Under the pieces are notes generated by a model, which saw only the letters and a program-made list of their open reading frames with translations, was not told the DNA's origin and did not search any database. A stretch of DNA of 19,147 nt, taken from Roseateles_B flavus (GTDB lineage Bacteria > Pseudomonadota > Gammaproteobacteria > Burkholderiales > Burkholderiaceae_C). Of the stretch, positions 1-7,503 are shown in pieces. Within the stretch, counting starts at the first letter, position 1. The number at the start of each line of letters is the position of its first letter. The stretch covers positions 1 through 19,147 of the forward strand of contig NZ_JBDPZC010000024.1 of assembly GCF_039872765.1 (NCBI RefSeq). The letters are read 5' to 3'. A program made the translations under genes and the position numbers.

Positions 1-122
1 GTGATCACTCCTCACACCCCCGCCCAGCTGTGGATATCTCGGGCAGGGTAGGTTGAACACCTGGGTCAAATTTGGATCGGCAGGGCCCTCACGGGTGGGT
101 CAAATTTCAGTCGGCGCCAACA
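1..122. mobile_element. terminal remnant of an IS21-like insertion sequence
   Basis: Seen: the stretch ends in GGCGCCAACA and holds two copies of TGGGTCAAATTT near that end. Read inward from the right edge it begins TGTTGGCGCC. IS21-family elements begin TG, end CA and carry several short internal terminal repeats, so this looks like the non-coding end of such an element, with any istA/istB genes lying left of the window. No open frame of note is present in 1-60. Immediately to the right lies the scrap of an HxlR regulator, so the element probably interrupted that gene. The family assignment rests on memory of similar ends and could be wrong. Confidence 0.45.
62..107 (+). repeat. direct repeat pair TGGGTCAAATTT
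   Basis: The 12-mer TGGGTCAAATTT occurs at 62-73 and again at 96-107, start to start 34 bases. The flanks are also related (GGATCGGCA after the first, CAGTCGGCG after the second). Multiple spaced terminal repeats of this kind are typical transposase-binding sites at the ends of IS21-family elements. They support the mobile-element call and are not related to the defence operon. Confidence 0.6.
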
Positions 123-278
123 GTCCACCAGCAGCTGCCGCTCAAGGTCGACTACCGGCTCACGCATTGGGGACAGCAGGCATGTCCAGCACTCGACGCC
201 TTGCTGAAATGTGCCGCGACGACTACGTGCCCGCTTCTCGAAGAACTACCCCACAATAGGAGTCATTTCGAGATATAA
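123..278 (+). pseudogene. C-terminal fragment of an HxlR-family transcriptional regulator
   Basis: The frame starting at 123 reads VHQQLPLKVDYRLTHWGQ and then ACPALDALLK. This matches the end of the winged helix and the last helix of HxlR-family regulators, where the usual pattern is P-x-VEY-x-LT-x-x-G followed by LDAL. The DNA-binding helices and the start codon are missing: the reading frame enters directly from the insertion-sequence end at 122. After about base 200 the reading no longer resembles the family and stops at 276-278. It is a dead scrap, best explained by insertion of the element to its left. It has no visible functional link to the downstream operon. Confidence 0.55.
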
Positions 279-533
279 CCGACCGCTGTCAGCAGCCTCA
301 GTGCGACGACGTCGTAGCGATGCTGTAGATGCTGCGGCGTTGGTGAGCAATGTAGCCTGCGGCGGTTTTTCGCACCTTATGCGTGCCGATTTCTCGCCTT
401 ATGGCTGTCATCCGTGCGTAAGCCCTTGATCTACAAAGAAGCGGTTTCGCACGTTATGAATCGCTCAACAATGCTGTGTAGGTTCCGTAGGGCGCCAGAT
501 TAATTGCGACCGGCGCCACTTAAACGCGACTGA
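279..533. other. gene-poor stretch of mobile-element-like debris
   Basis: I find no credible coding region here on either strand. The short open frame over 211-429 has arginine-rich, low-complexity content and no start context. The base composition is visibly less GC-rich than the operon. The stretch contains two families of short degenerate repeats, listed separately at 362-458 and 497-553. I see no convincing sigma-70 promoter for the downstream genes, although one may exist here or be supplied by a neighbouring element. Confidence 0.5.
362..458 (+). repeat. degenerate direct repeats of GCGGTTT(TT)CGCACNTTATG
   Basis: GCGGTTTTTCGCACCTTATG lies at 362-381 and GCGGTTTCGCACGTTATG at 441-458. 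A shorter related copy, TCTCGCCTTATGG, lies between them near 392-404. The start-to-start distance of the two full copies is 79 bases. TCGCAC-x-TTATG repeats of this sort resemble sequences I associate with ends of tyrosine-recombinase-based mobile elements, but that link is only an impression. They could equally be operator sites. The repeat itself is plainly visible; its role is unknown. Confidence 0.5.
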
Positions 534-553
534 ACGCCTGAGTTCTTGCGACT
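497..553 (+). repeat. three degenerate repeats centred on GCGAC, spaced 20-22 bases
   Basis: GCGAC occurs at 506-510, 526-530 and 548-552. The first two share a longer context: a TTAA-type sequence before and a CGCC after (ATTAATTGCGACCGGCGCC and TTAAACGCGACTGAACGCC). The period of about two helical turns would put the copies on one face of the DNA. This suits either the multiple terminal repeats of an IS21-like element or a set of protein-binding sites just upstream of the operon. The third copy lies inside the open tail that runs to 650. Confidence 0.45.
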
Positions 554-650
554 GACTAATGAGATAGCGGCACGATTTCAAAGCACTTACGAAGAAGCTT
601 GGGCACACAAGCTCGTCGTTCGACTGCAGTGGAGGTTAGAAAATGGTTGA
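534..650 (+). pseudogene. open C-terminal tail of a lost upstream gene
   Basis: After a TGA at 531-533 the frame stays open for 38 codons to the TGA at 648-650, with no ATG (only a TTG at 546). The reading, including LTNEIAARFQSTYEEAWAHK and ending VRLQWRLENG, has the look of a real protein end: an amphipathic helix and ordinary codon use. Its stop overlaps the ATG at 643, the same type of overlap seen between all genes downstream. I read it as the 3' end of a former first gene whose body was replaced by the insertion debris. I do not recognise the family. Chance openness over 38 codons is possible. Confidence 0.35.
631..635 (+). promoter_or_regulatory. Shine-Dalgarno site for the 41-codon ORF
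   Basis: A perfect GGAGG stands seven bases before the ATG at 643. It is the strongest ribosome binding site near the operon's 5' end. dpdE itself has no purine-rich site before its ATG (the preceding bases are CCTCCTG), so ribosomes probably enter here and reach dpdE by coupling. Confidence 0.55.
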
Positions 651-768
651 GCTAGATTGCCCTCTTGTGGGGCGCCAAGGCAGCTTGGGACTGTCCGAGC
701 TTTTCAGTGGCTGCCACTCGCATGAGCCGAGTGACGTCTTTGTGTTTCGCTGGCGCTGGTCCTCCTGA
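643..768 (+). CDS. 41-residue ORF translationally coupled to dpdE
   Basis: This small ORF starts at ATG 643 behind a GGAGG site and ends at TGA 766-768, sharing one base with the ATG of dpdE (TGATG). The product starts MVELDCPLVGRQGSLG and ends VFVFRWRWSS. It has two cysteines and two histidines (HSH) but no signal peptide, membrane segment or family I recognise. It may be a genuine small protein of the system, a leader peptide whose translation opens dpdE, or a remnant of a larger gene. The start/stop geometry on both sides and the good ribosome site favour translation; a conserved function is unproven. Confidence 0.4.
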   Translation: MVELDCPLVGRQGSLGLSELFSGCHSHEPSDVFVFRWRWSS

Positions 769-3700
769 TGCGTTCGATCGGCATCAAGCCAGGCTCCTTC
801 GTGGAGGTGAAGCTGACGCCCTACAACGCCTGGGGCATCGGCAAGTTCCTAGGGGCTATCGGTGGCGTGGCACGTGTCCAGTATTTCGACGCTCCGGGGG
901 CACCGCTGCCCGATATCGTTGAGTGCCCGGTGGCCTCTCTGCAGGGGGTAAGACTCCCTATCCAGACGCGCGTGTACCGTCGGCACGCCGCGGGCCGGTG
1001 GCAAGTGGGACGCGTGCTGCACGACGAGGACAACGAGGTCCTCGTCCAGTTTCCGAACAATGATCGCTTGACGATCGAAACTGAGCACCTGCAGGTACGC
1101 TGGGGGCGGCCACTGCACGATCCACTGTCGCTACTGGCAGTTGAGGCCACCGAGACCCCATTTCTTGCCGACGCGCGCAGTGAGTTCGTTAGGCAAGTTT
1201 CGCGGCAGCGTGCTGCAGCCATGGGTATAACGGCCTTGCTTAGCTCAGCGATTGATCTGGTCGACTACCAATTTGAAGTGGTTCGCCGGGTCCTGACTGA
1301 TCCTGTACAGCGCTACCTGCTGGCCGACGAGGTGGGCCTGGGCAAGACGATTGAGGCGGGGATCATCATCCGGCAGTACTTCCTTGATGAACCCGAGCAT
1401 GCGCGGACGGTTGTGGTCGTTCCTGCCACGCTGGTGCAACAGTGGCGTTCAGAACTGTCCGTGCGCTTTGGCCTAGAAGGACTACTGGATCGCCGGTTGC
1501 ACGTTGTACAGCATGACGATCTCAACGCGCTGAACGCTGCACTCGAAGCGGGTGCCGGAATGCTCGTGGTGGACGAAGCCCATCATCTTTCGCACCAGGG
1601 CAGCACGACACGTGAGCACCTCTACGCCATGCTGCAGGAGCACGCCCGAACGACGCCACGGCTGCTGTTACTGTCGGCCACCCCTGTGTTAGGCGACGAA
1701 GCAGGCTTCCTACGCGTGCTTCATCTGCTCGATCCCGTCGTCTTTCCTTTAGACGACGTCGAGGGGCTGCGTCAGCGAATTGCGTCGCGTCAGGTCATCG
1801 CAGAAGTTGTGGCGATGCTATCGCCGGAGAACCAGTGGAGTCTGGCGCCGGAGTTGGACCGGTTGGAAGAAGTCTACGGTGACGACGCGCTCCTGATGGA
1901 AAAGGTGAATGCCCTGCGCGCGGTACTCGAGACGTTTCCTGAAGAAGACGATGAGGCTTTCATAGCTTCGCTGGCGGATCTGCGTGTACATCTAGTCGAA
2001 ACCTACCGGCTTCATCGGCGATTGCTGCGTAACCGGCGCGCCACGGTGTCCTGGGCTACCCCGCGCCGCAACGGCCTAAAGGCCGTGTCGATGCGCAGCC
2101 AAGGCGCACAGCGTTGGAGCGAATTGCTGGAACAGTTGCGATTGCATTTGAACGCCGACGCGGCGTTGCCAGATGATGTGGCTGCGATATTGTTGTCGGC
2201 CGCAGTGCACCCGCGCAATGCGGCGCCGCTCCACGGCCTGTTGCACGCGGCCGGGGTGCATGACGCGCAGATCCTGGCGCTTGCGCAAGAGCTTGATGCG
2301 GCGGGGGAGAGGCTGCGCGCTGATCCGGAGCGCTTCAAAGTCTTGGTGACTTTGGTTCAAGGGTTGCTGCAGACCGTCGGCGTACAGGTGGTTGTGTTCT
2401 GCGACCAGTGCACCGACGCGAAGCAGGCAGCGCACGCCCTGGAGCAGGCGCTACCAGGACAAGTTGCCAGACACGAACCTGAACTGCCACCATCGGATCA
2501 GGATGAGGATATTGCACCGCCCGCCTGGCGCCAATTCCTCAGCGCGCCAGGGCAAATCCGCGTTCTGGTGTGCGATGCACGGGCTGAGGAAGGTGTCAAT
2601 CTTCACGGCGGCAAGAAGTTGGCCGTTCACTTCGACCTCCCGCTGGCACCCAACCGCATCGAGCAGAGATTGGGCCGTCTGGATCGCTACGGCACGGGTG
2701 ATCCCATTGGCTCGTACGTACTAGTGGACGAAGGGCTGCCTGACGAGGTCGCCTGGCTGCAGGTGCTGGATACCGGCTGGCGCGTGTTCAATCGCTCCGT
2801 CGCGAGCCTGCAGTACCTAATCGAGTCAACGGCACGCCCCCTCGCGCAGGAATGGATGGACCAAGGCACGCAGGCGCTATCGGACCACGCACAGCAGTTA
2901 GCTGGCGACGAAGGTCTAGTGCAGCGTGAATTGCGCAACATCAGCATCCAGGACGCCCTTGACGCGCAGGGCGCGGTCCCGGAAACGGCTCTGGAGGCGC
3001 TCGAAGAATGCGAAGCCGACTGGCAGTCCTGGCGTGATGCCTTCAAGCGCTTCGCAGTGGACATGCTGTCGTTCGAGCAAACCGGACTGGCTAGCGGGGG
3101 CGTACAGACCACTGACCCAGTGTTCCGTATCGCCTACGTCCACGGCGATCGCGGTCGTCCCACACTGATAACACTGCCCGAGTACCTGCGCGTGTTCCTA
3201 CAGTCCGTGGACCGCACGCACAGCACTTCGCGGGCACCGATGACGCATCTTTACGCCTTTCGCCGGCAGAACACGGTCGCGCGCGCGGTGCTCGCGCAGC
3301 AGGTGTATCCCTTGCGCGTCGGCGATTCGCTGGTGACGGCCCTAGAACGGCTGTGTGAGCGCGACGATCGAGGACGAGCCTTCGCTATGTGGCGGGTGGA
3401 CCGCCAATGTGTCGCAAATAATGCGTGCGGGGCCGATCTCTACTTCCGCTTCGATTTTGTGGTCCGGCCGAGACTATCGGGGGTGGAACTCGGTGAGGAA
3501 ATTGACGCCCACGCGTTCGCGCGCAAGGCGCATGTTTTGATGTCGCCCGTAGCCTTGCGCGTATGGATTGATGGCACTGGCGCCATCGTGCACGAACCGC
3601 CGACGCTGCTCACCGCGCGCTACAGCGATGCATGGGTAGGCACCCGGCGCGACTTCAACCTCAATCCGCAGCGCTGGCGTCAACTACCGTCAGAGGTTCA

Positions 3701-4022
3701 GTCGGCCTGGATGCGCGACTGGCCTACGTTGTGCGCCCAATGCCGTGGGAATGCCGAGTCGGCTGTGCTCGCTTCGGAGGAGTATCGAGACCATATCGGC
3801 AAGGCGCTCAAGGCCTGCACCGAGGAGAGGCGCATGCGCCGCGCTCAGGCTGCGTCGCGCCTGGCGCGGCTTGACGGCGCAGCGCGTGAACGCGAACGGC
3901 AGGAGATGGCGCGCGACGAGGGACTCTATGCGGCCTTGCAGGCCTCGCTGTCTGAGCCTCTCTTGCTGCTTGACGTGGTGGGGGCAGTGTTTGTGGCAGA
4001 CGACACTCCGTTCGACGCATGA
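768..4022 (+). CDS. dpdE: DpdE: SNF2/RapA-like helicase-ATPase of the Dpd system
   Basis: The 1084-residue protein is an SF2 motor of the Swi2/Snf2 type, closest in layout to RapA. An N-terminal beta-rich region with SH3/Tudor-like character (about 1-115, starting PGSFVEVK) precedes the motor. Walker A is ADEVGLGKTIEAG (186-198), the Walker B box DEAHH is at 269-273, and motif III SATP is at 303-306. The second RecA lobe shows EEGVNLH (607-613) and motif VI EQRLGRLDRYG (632-642). A long C-terminal region of about 400 residues has no motif I recognise. Such motors translocate on duplex DNA rather than unwind it; here it presumably serves restriction. The ATG at 768 fits the start of the beta-rich domain; in-frame stops at 723 and 732 bar a longer form. 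The stop overlaps dpdF by four bases (ATGA). Confidence 0.8.
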   Translation: MRSIGIKPGSFVEVKLTPYNAWGIGKFLGAIGGVARVQYFDAPGAPLPDIVECPVASLQGVRLPIQTRVYRRHAAGRWQVGRVLHDEDNEVLVQFPNNDRLTIETEHLQVRWGRPLHDPLSLLAVEATETPFLADARSEFVRQVSRQRAAAMGITALLSSAIDLVDYQFEVVRRVLTDPVQRYLLADEVGLGKTIEAGIIIRQYFLDEPEHARTVVVVPATLVQQWRSELSVRFGLEGLLDRRLHVVQHDDLNALNAALEAGAGMLVVDEAHHLSHQGSTTREHLYAMLQEHARTTPRLLLLSATPVLGDEAGFLRVLHLLDPVVFPLDDVEGLRQRIASRQVIAEVVAMLSPENQWSLAPELDRLEEVYGDDALLMEKVNALRAVLETFPEEDDEAFIASLADLRVHLVETYRLHRRLLRNRRATVSWATPRRNGLKAVSMRSQGAQRWSELLEQLRLHLNADAALPDDVAAILLSAAVHPRNAAPLHGLLHAAGVHDAQILALAQELDAAGERLRADPERFKVLVTLVQGLLQTVGVQVVVFCDQCTDAKQAAHALEQALPGQVARHEPELPPSDQDEDIAPPAWRQFLSAPGQIRVLVCDARAEEGVNLHGGKKLAVHFDLPLAPNRIEQRLGRLDRYGTGDPIGSYVLVDEGLPDEVAWLQVLDTGWRVFNRSVASLQYLIESTARPLAQEWMDQGTQALSDHAQQLAGDEGLVQRELRNISIQDALDAQGAVPETALEALEECEADWQSWRDAFKRFAVDMLSFEQTGLASGGVQTTDPVFRIAYVHGDRGRPTLITLPEYLRVFLQSVDRTHSTSRAPMTHLYAFRRQNTVARAVLAQQVYPLRVGDSLVTALERLCERDDRGRAFAMWRVDRQCVANNACGADLYFRFDFVVRPRLSGVELGEEIDAHAFARKAHVLMSPVALRVWIDGTGAIVHEPPTLLTARYSDAWVGTRRDFNLNPQRWRQLPSEVQSAWMRDWPTLCAQCRGNAESAVLASEEYRDHIGKALKACTEERRMRRAQAASRLARLDGAARERERQEMARDEGLYAALQASLSEPLLLLDVVGAVFVADDTPFDA

Positions 4023-6610
4023 GCGCCGCCGTGCTCGATGATGACGTTATGGCGGACGCGCTGGCACGTTGGGAAACTCACGGTGCCGCAATGGTGCAAT
4101 CGTGCGCGCCGGATGCGCTGCTGGAGCGACTGCGTCAGGTGCTAGCCGCCCTAGAGCGCCAAAACAAGGGTATGGCAAGCCTCGACCTGCTGTCTCTCGT
4201 TCGCCAGTGGCAACTGCGGCGCGCCAGCCGCGGCGCGCCTGCTTGGCTTCGAGTACCCGATGGCGGCGGTTGGCCCTCCTGCGCAGCTTGGCGCAGCGCC
4301 GGATTCGACGCTGCTGGGGTAGACGGCGGAATCGATATCAGCGCCGCGCACCCACGCCTGCCCTGGCTAGGTGCACAGGACGACTTATTCGACGACGCTT
4401 TCGACGAAGTTCAGGTACGTCGAACGGACTGGGTGTTGGCCGAACCCTGCATAGCGCAGGCAACGGGCCTATCCAATTTCACCGGCCCCGGCCAACGTGA
4501 GGCAGTGCGGGCGCTGCTGCACCTACCGCCGCAAGTAACACTGATCGCCAACCTACCCACGGGCAGTGGAAAGTCACTGCTGGCGCAATTGCCTGCCCTC
4601 ATGCGGGGAGAGGGTTACCTGACGCTGGTGATCGTTCCCACGGTTGCATTGAGCATCGATCAGAGCGCCCGCATGGCGGAGTTACTGTGCCGCAAGGACC
4701 CGCGCTGGGAGGACCGACCCTTGGCATACCACGGCGGGCTCACAACGGCACAGCGAGCGCAGATTTTCCAGGGGCTGCGCGACGGCAGCCTGCCTGTGCT
4801 GTTCACCTCGCCGGAAGCCGCCACCAGCACGCTGCGCGAAGCGCTCGAAGACAGCGCCCGCAACGGTCGCATCACGCACGTCGTCGTGGACGAGGCGCAC
4901 CTGGTGTCGAGTTGGGGCAACGGCTTCAGGCCAGCGTTCCAGTTGCTGCCCGCGCTCGTGAAGCGGCTGCGCCGTCTCGGTCACGAATCCGCGCGCCGCA
5001 GCATCCGCGTCGTGCTGGCCTCCGCGACGCTGACGCCGCACACAGTGCGGTTCCTGCAGCATGCCTTCGGCAATCCGGAGCATGCCCGGGTGGTTGGCGG
5101 CATCCACCTGCGGCCTGAGCCGCGCTACGCGATACGTCGCTGCGCCGACCTGGCGGAAAAGCAGCGCCTGGCCGTCGAAGCGCTCAAGGTGGCGCCGCGC
5201 CCGTTCATCCTCTACGTCACGCGCCCGGAAGAGGCGCAGCAGTGGATAGAGTTGCTGCGCCGGGAAGGTTTCGGTCGCCTGCGCCAGTTCACCGGCGAGA
5301 CGCCGCCCGCCCAGCGGCAGGCGCTGCTGGACGACTGGCGCTGCAACCGCCTCGACGGCATGGTGGCTACGTCGGCCTTCGGCCTGGGCGTGGACAAGGG
5401 CGATGTACGCACCATCGTCCATGCGACGCTGCCCGAGTCGCTCGACCGCTTCTACCAGGAGGTCGGCCGCAGCGGCCGCGATGGCCGGGCCGCGGCCAGC
5501 CTGCTGCTGTTCACGCAGCAGGACGTGAGGCAGGCGCGCGACATGGCCGGCGAGAGCTTCATCGGCAACGACATCGGTTTCGACCGCTGGACCACGATGA
5601 TCGACCAACCGGTGGCCAAGTCAGCCGACAGCGGCGAGGTCTGGCTCGACCTGAACCGGCTGCGGCCCGATCTGCGCACCCATGGCCGGGGCAACCGGAC
5701 GTGGAACCTGCGCACGCTCAACCTCATGGCCGCCGCGGGCCTCATCGAGCTCACGGGTCTGAGCCACCGCGCGCCCTCGCCGGATGGCACGGTCAGGGAG
5801 GAATCGCAGGAGATGACGGACGTGCAGGCGCACTTCGCGGCCGTGCGCATCCTCGACGCGGGCCATCGCCAGCGCGCGGTGTTCGATGCGCGTATGCACG
5901 AGGCCCGGCAGCAAGCCAGGCAAGCGGCGGACTGGGCCTTCGACCTCATGCTGGGCGTGGCTGAAGGCCGGGTAGAGATGGAGGAGGCGCTTTCACGCCT
6001 GTACCGCCTCGTGCTGCCCAACGCCTGGATGCCGGTGGCCAGCGCCTGCGGCGGTTGTTCGGCCCACTGGGGGCCGCCGCGGCTACGCGACTGGGTTCCG
6101 CAGCCGTTCGTTGCCAGGCTGGGCCTGTTCGAGGAACGGCGCGGCCCCGAAACCTTGCTGCGTACGCTGCCACGCGCGCAGCCCAACCTGATGTTCATCG
6201 TCGTGGACGACGTGCTCCGCGTACTGCGCGCCCCGCCGGGGGGACTGGCGGACGCACTGGTGGGCCGACTGCAGCCGCACACCGTGCTGCTGCCGTCCAG
6301 CGCGGCGCAGTCTGATGTCCAGTCGCTGCGCGACTGCCTGCGGCGCACACGCTCCGACGCGTTCCTCGACCGCTTCGGCTCCGAGGCGAGTAGTGTCCTG
6401 GATGGGGCTAGCGGCGAGTTCCGGCTCGTGTTCTGGACCGATCCCACGATGCCCGCAATGGCCGCCTCGCAGCTGACTGGCGCTGCCTGCGCCCTGACGA
6501 TTGTTCTCATGACCCCTGCCATCACGGATCCGCTGCGTCCCGACCGCTCCTGGGCCAGCGTCCTGCCCCACGCCGACGAAGATGCCGCCTTGCGCGCACT
6601 TGCTTCATGA
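4019..6610 (+). CDS. dpdF: DpdF: RecQ-like DEAH helicase of the Dpd system
   Basis: The 863-residue protein has a RecQ-type SF2 core set in the middle. A glutamine-containing GPGQREAV box (156-163) precedes Walker A LPTGSGKS (179-186); DEAH follows at 291-294, with SATLT as motif III. The second lobe shows GLGVDKGD (455-462) and QEVGRSGRDGR (480-490), the classic RecQ motif VI region. No typical RQC zinc domain or HRDC domain is evident; an ACGGC pair (Cys677, Cys680) in the C-terminal half might bind metal with other ligands. The N-terminal 150 residues are not recognised. RecQ-like enzymes unwind DNA 3' to 5'; in this operon it is one of three helicase-type motors. It starts inside dpdE's stop and its own stop overlaps dpdG (ATGA). 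From about 4950 the third-position GC looks higher than before. Confidence 0.8.
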   Translation: MSAAVLDDDVMADALARWETHGAAMVQSCAPDALLERLRQVLAALERQNKGMASLDLLSLVRQWQLRRASRGAPAWLRVPDGGGWPSCAAWRSAGFDAAGVDGGIDISAAHPRLPWLGAQDDLFDDAFDEVQVRRTDWVLAEPCIAQATGLSNFTGPGQREAVRALLHLPPQVTLIANLPTGSGKSLLAQLPALMRGEGYLTLVIVPTVALSIDQSARMAELLCRKDPRWEDRPLAYHGGLTTAQRAQIFQGLRDGSLPVLFTSPEAATSTLREALEDSARNGRITHVVVDEAHLVSSWGNGFRPAFQLLPALVKRLRRLGHESARRSIRVVLASATLTPHTVRFLQHAFGNPEHARVVGGIHLRPEPRYAIRRCADLAEKQRLAVEALKVAPRPFILYVTRPEEAQQWIELLRREGFGRLRQFTGETPPAQRQALLDDWRCNRLDGMVATSAFGLGVDKGDVRTIVHATLPESLDRFYQEVGRSGRDGRAAASLLLFTQQDVRQARDMAGESFIGNDIGFDRWTTMIDQPVAKSADSGEVWLDLNRLRPDLRTHGRGNRTWNLRTLNLMAAAGLIELTGLSHRAPSPDGTVREESQEMTDVQAHFAAVRILDAGHRQRAVFDARMHEARQQARQAADWAFDLMLGVAEGRVEMEEALSRLYRLVLPNAWMPVASACGGCSAHWGPPRLRDWVPQPFVARLGLFEERRGPETLLRTLPRAQPNLMFIVVDDVLRVLRAPPGGLADALVGRLQPHTVLLPSSAAQSDVQSLRDCLRRTRSDAFLDRFGSEASSVLDGASGEFRLVFWTDPTMPAMAASQLTGAACALTIVLMTPAITDPLRPDRSWASVLPHADEDAALRALAS

Positions 6611-7503
6611 GCCTACTTAACCTGACCAACGACGGCTTGCCTAACGTGCTGGCCATGCTCCATGCCGCCGTGCTGCGCGCCGGCAAGCCGGTTTTGCGCG
6701 ACGAACTACTAGAGACGGTCGCACCCTCATCGGTGGTGGACGACGACGGCAAGATGACCCGTCAGACACTCAATCGATGGACTGAGCTAGGCTTGTTTAG
6801 GCAGGAAGGCGACGCCATCACAGTGAACGAGCGCCCCGCTGGAACTCGGATCGCGGCGCTGGAATTGCAGCGGTTCACGCGGCGTGTGGCTTGCAAGTGT
6901 GCACTGGCCGAAGAGAACAACGCCGACTTCTGGGCCAGCGAGAGCGCGCGCGCCGCAGACCTCACCCGCTCGCTGGCCTGGATGATGGCGCAGGACGTGT
7001 ACCGTGCCTCGTTCTCTGACTTCGAGGCTCAGGAAGCGGAGCAGATCACTGACCCTGAACTGTTGCTCATGCGTAACAGTACGCGCCGCAACGGGCTGCA
7101 GTACTGGGCCCCGTTCCTGGGATTCAGCCGTCATCCCCACGCGGCCATCGACCCAACGGTGGCAGTGCGCGATGTGCTGCCCGAAATCTTGAGTCCCGGC
7201 CAGGGCATGGCCGCTGCGGACTTCGTGGGGCAAGTGGCCTGGCTGCTGCCGGTGCTAGACGGTGGCCGCTACCAGAAGGAAGTGCTGGCCGCCATGGACC
7301 CGAACGCGCTGGCACCGCGCAACCCGGGCCAGTTGTCCACGGCGCTATCGCGTGCGCTGCTGTGCCTGCGCGCCTGCGGCGACATCGTGATGGCGCAAAA
7401 GAGCGACACCGGCAGCGCCATCACGCTCACCGGCGCGCAGGGCGCCCGTCACGACCTGACTTTCCAATGGATCTCCCGTCCGGCCGCAGGACAAAGCCGA
7501 TGA
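6607..7503 (+). CDS. dpdG: DpdG: winged-helix-like protein of the Dpd system
   Basis: The 298-residue protein has no enzyme motif. Its first 80 residues read like a winged helix: a helix (LPNVLAMLHAAVLRAG), a second element (VLRDELLETVAP), a recognition-like helix (MTRQTLNRWTELGLF) and a turn leading to a short strand (GDAITV). The rest is mainly helical, with an aromatic-rich stretch (NGLQYWAPFLGF). Position between the RecQ-like DpdF and the ATPase DpdH, with ATGA overlaps on both sides, matches DpdG in known clusters. The DNA-binding role is inferred from the fold impression; it might contact DNA or bridge other Dpd subunits. Confidence 0.7.
   Translation: MSLLNLTNDGLPNVLAMLHAAVLRAGKPVLRDELLETVAPSSVVDDDGKMTRQTLNRWTELGLFRQEGDAITVNERPAGTRIAALELQRFTRRVACKCALAEENNADFWASESARAADLTRSLAWMMAQDVYRASFSDFEAQEAEQITDPELLLMRNSTRRNGLQYWAPFLGFSRHPHAAIDPTVAVRDVLPEILSPGQGMAAADFVGQVAWLLPVLDGGRYQKEVLAAMDPNALAPRNPGQLSTALSRALLCLRACGDIVMAQKSDTGSAITLTGAQGARHDLTFQWISRPAAGQSR

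Noticed and set aside
768..4022. Housekeeping RapA (RNA polymerase recycling factor)
   Set aside because: The motor resembles RapA, but the C-terminal region and the placement at the head of a defence operon fit DpdE better.
4682..5608. 308-codon minus-strand open frame opposite dpdF
   Set aside because: Antisense shadow across the conserved helicase motifs.
5452..6525. 357-codon minus-strand open frame opposite dpdF
   Set aside because: Serine- and arginine-rich shadow of a high-GC gene; no domain, no start context, and it lies opposite a clear RecQ-like helicase.
4019..6610. Housekeeping RecQ
   Set aside because: The core is RecQ-like, but the long unique N-terminus, the lack of clear RQC and HRDC domains and the operon context point to DpdF.
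7362..7499. Upstream extension of dpdH
   Set aside because: It would overlap dpdG by 142 bases and adds an Arg/His-rich reading; the ATGA start at 7500 matches the other junctions.
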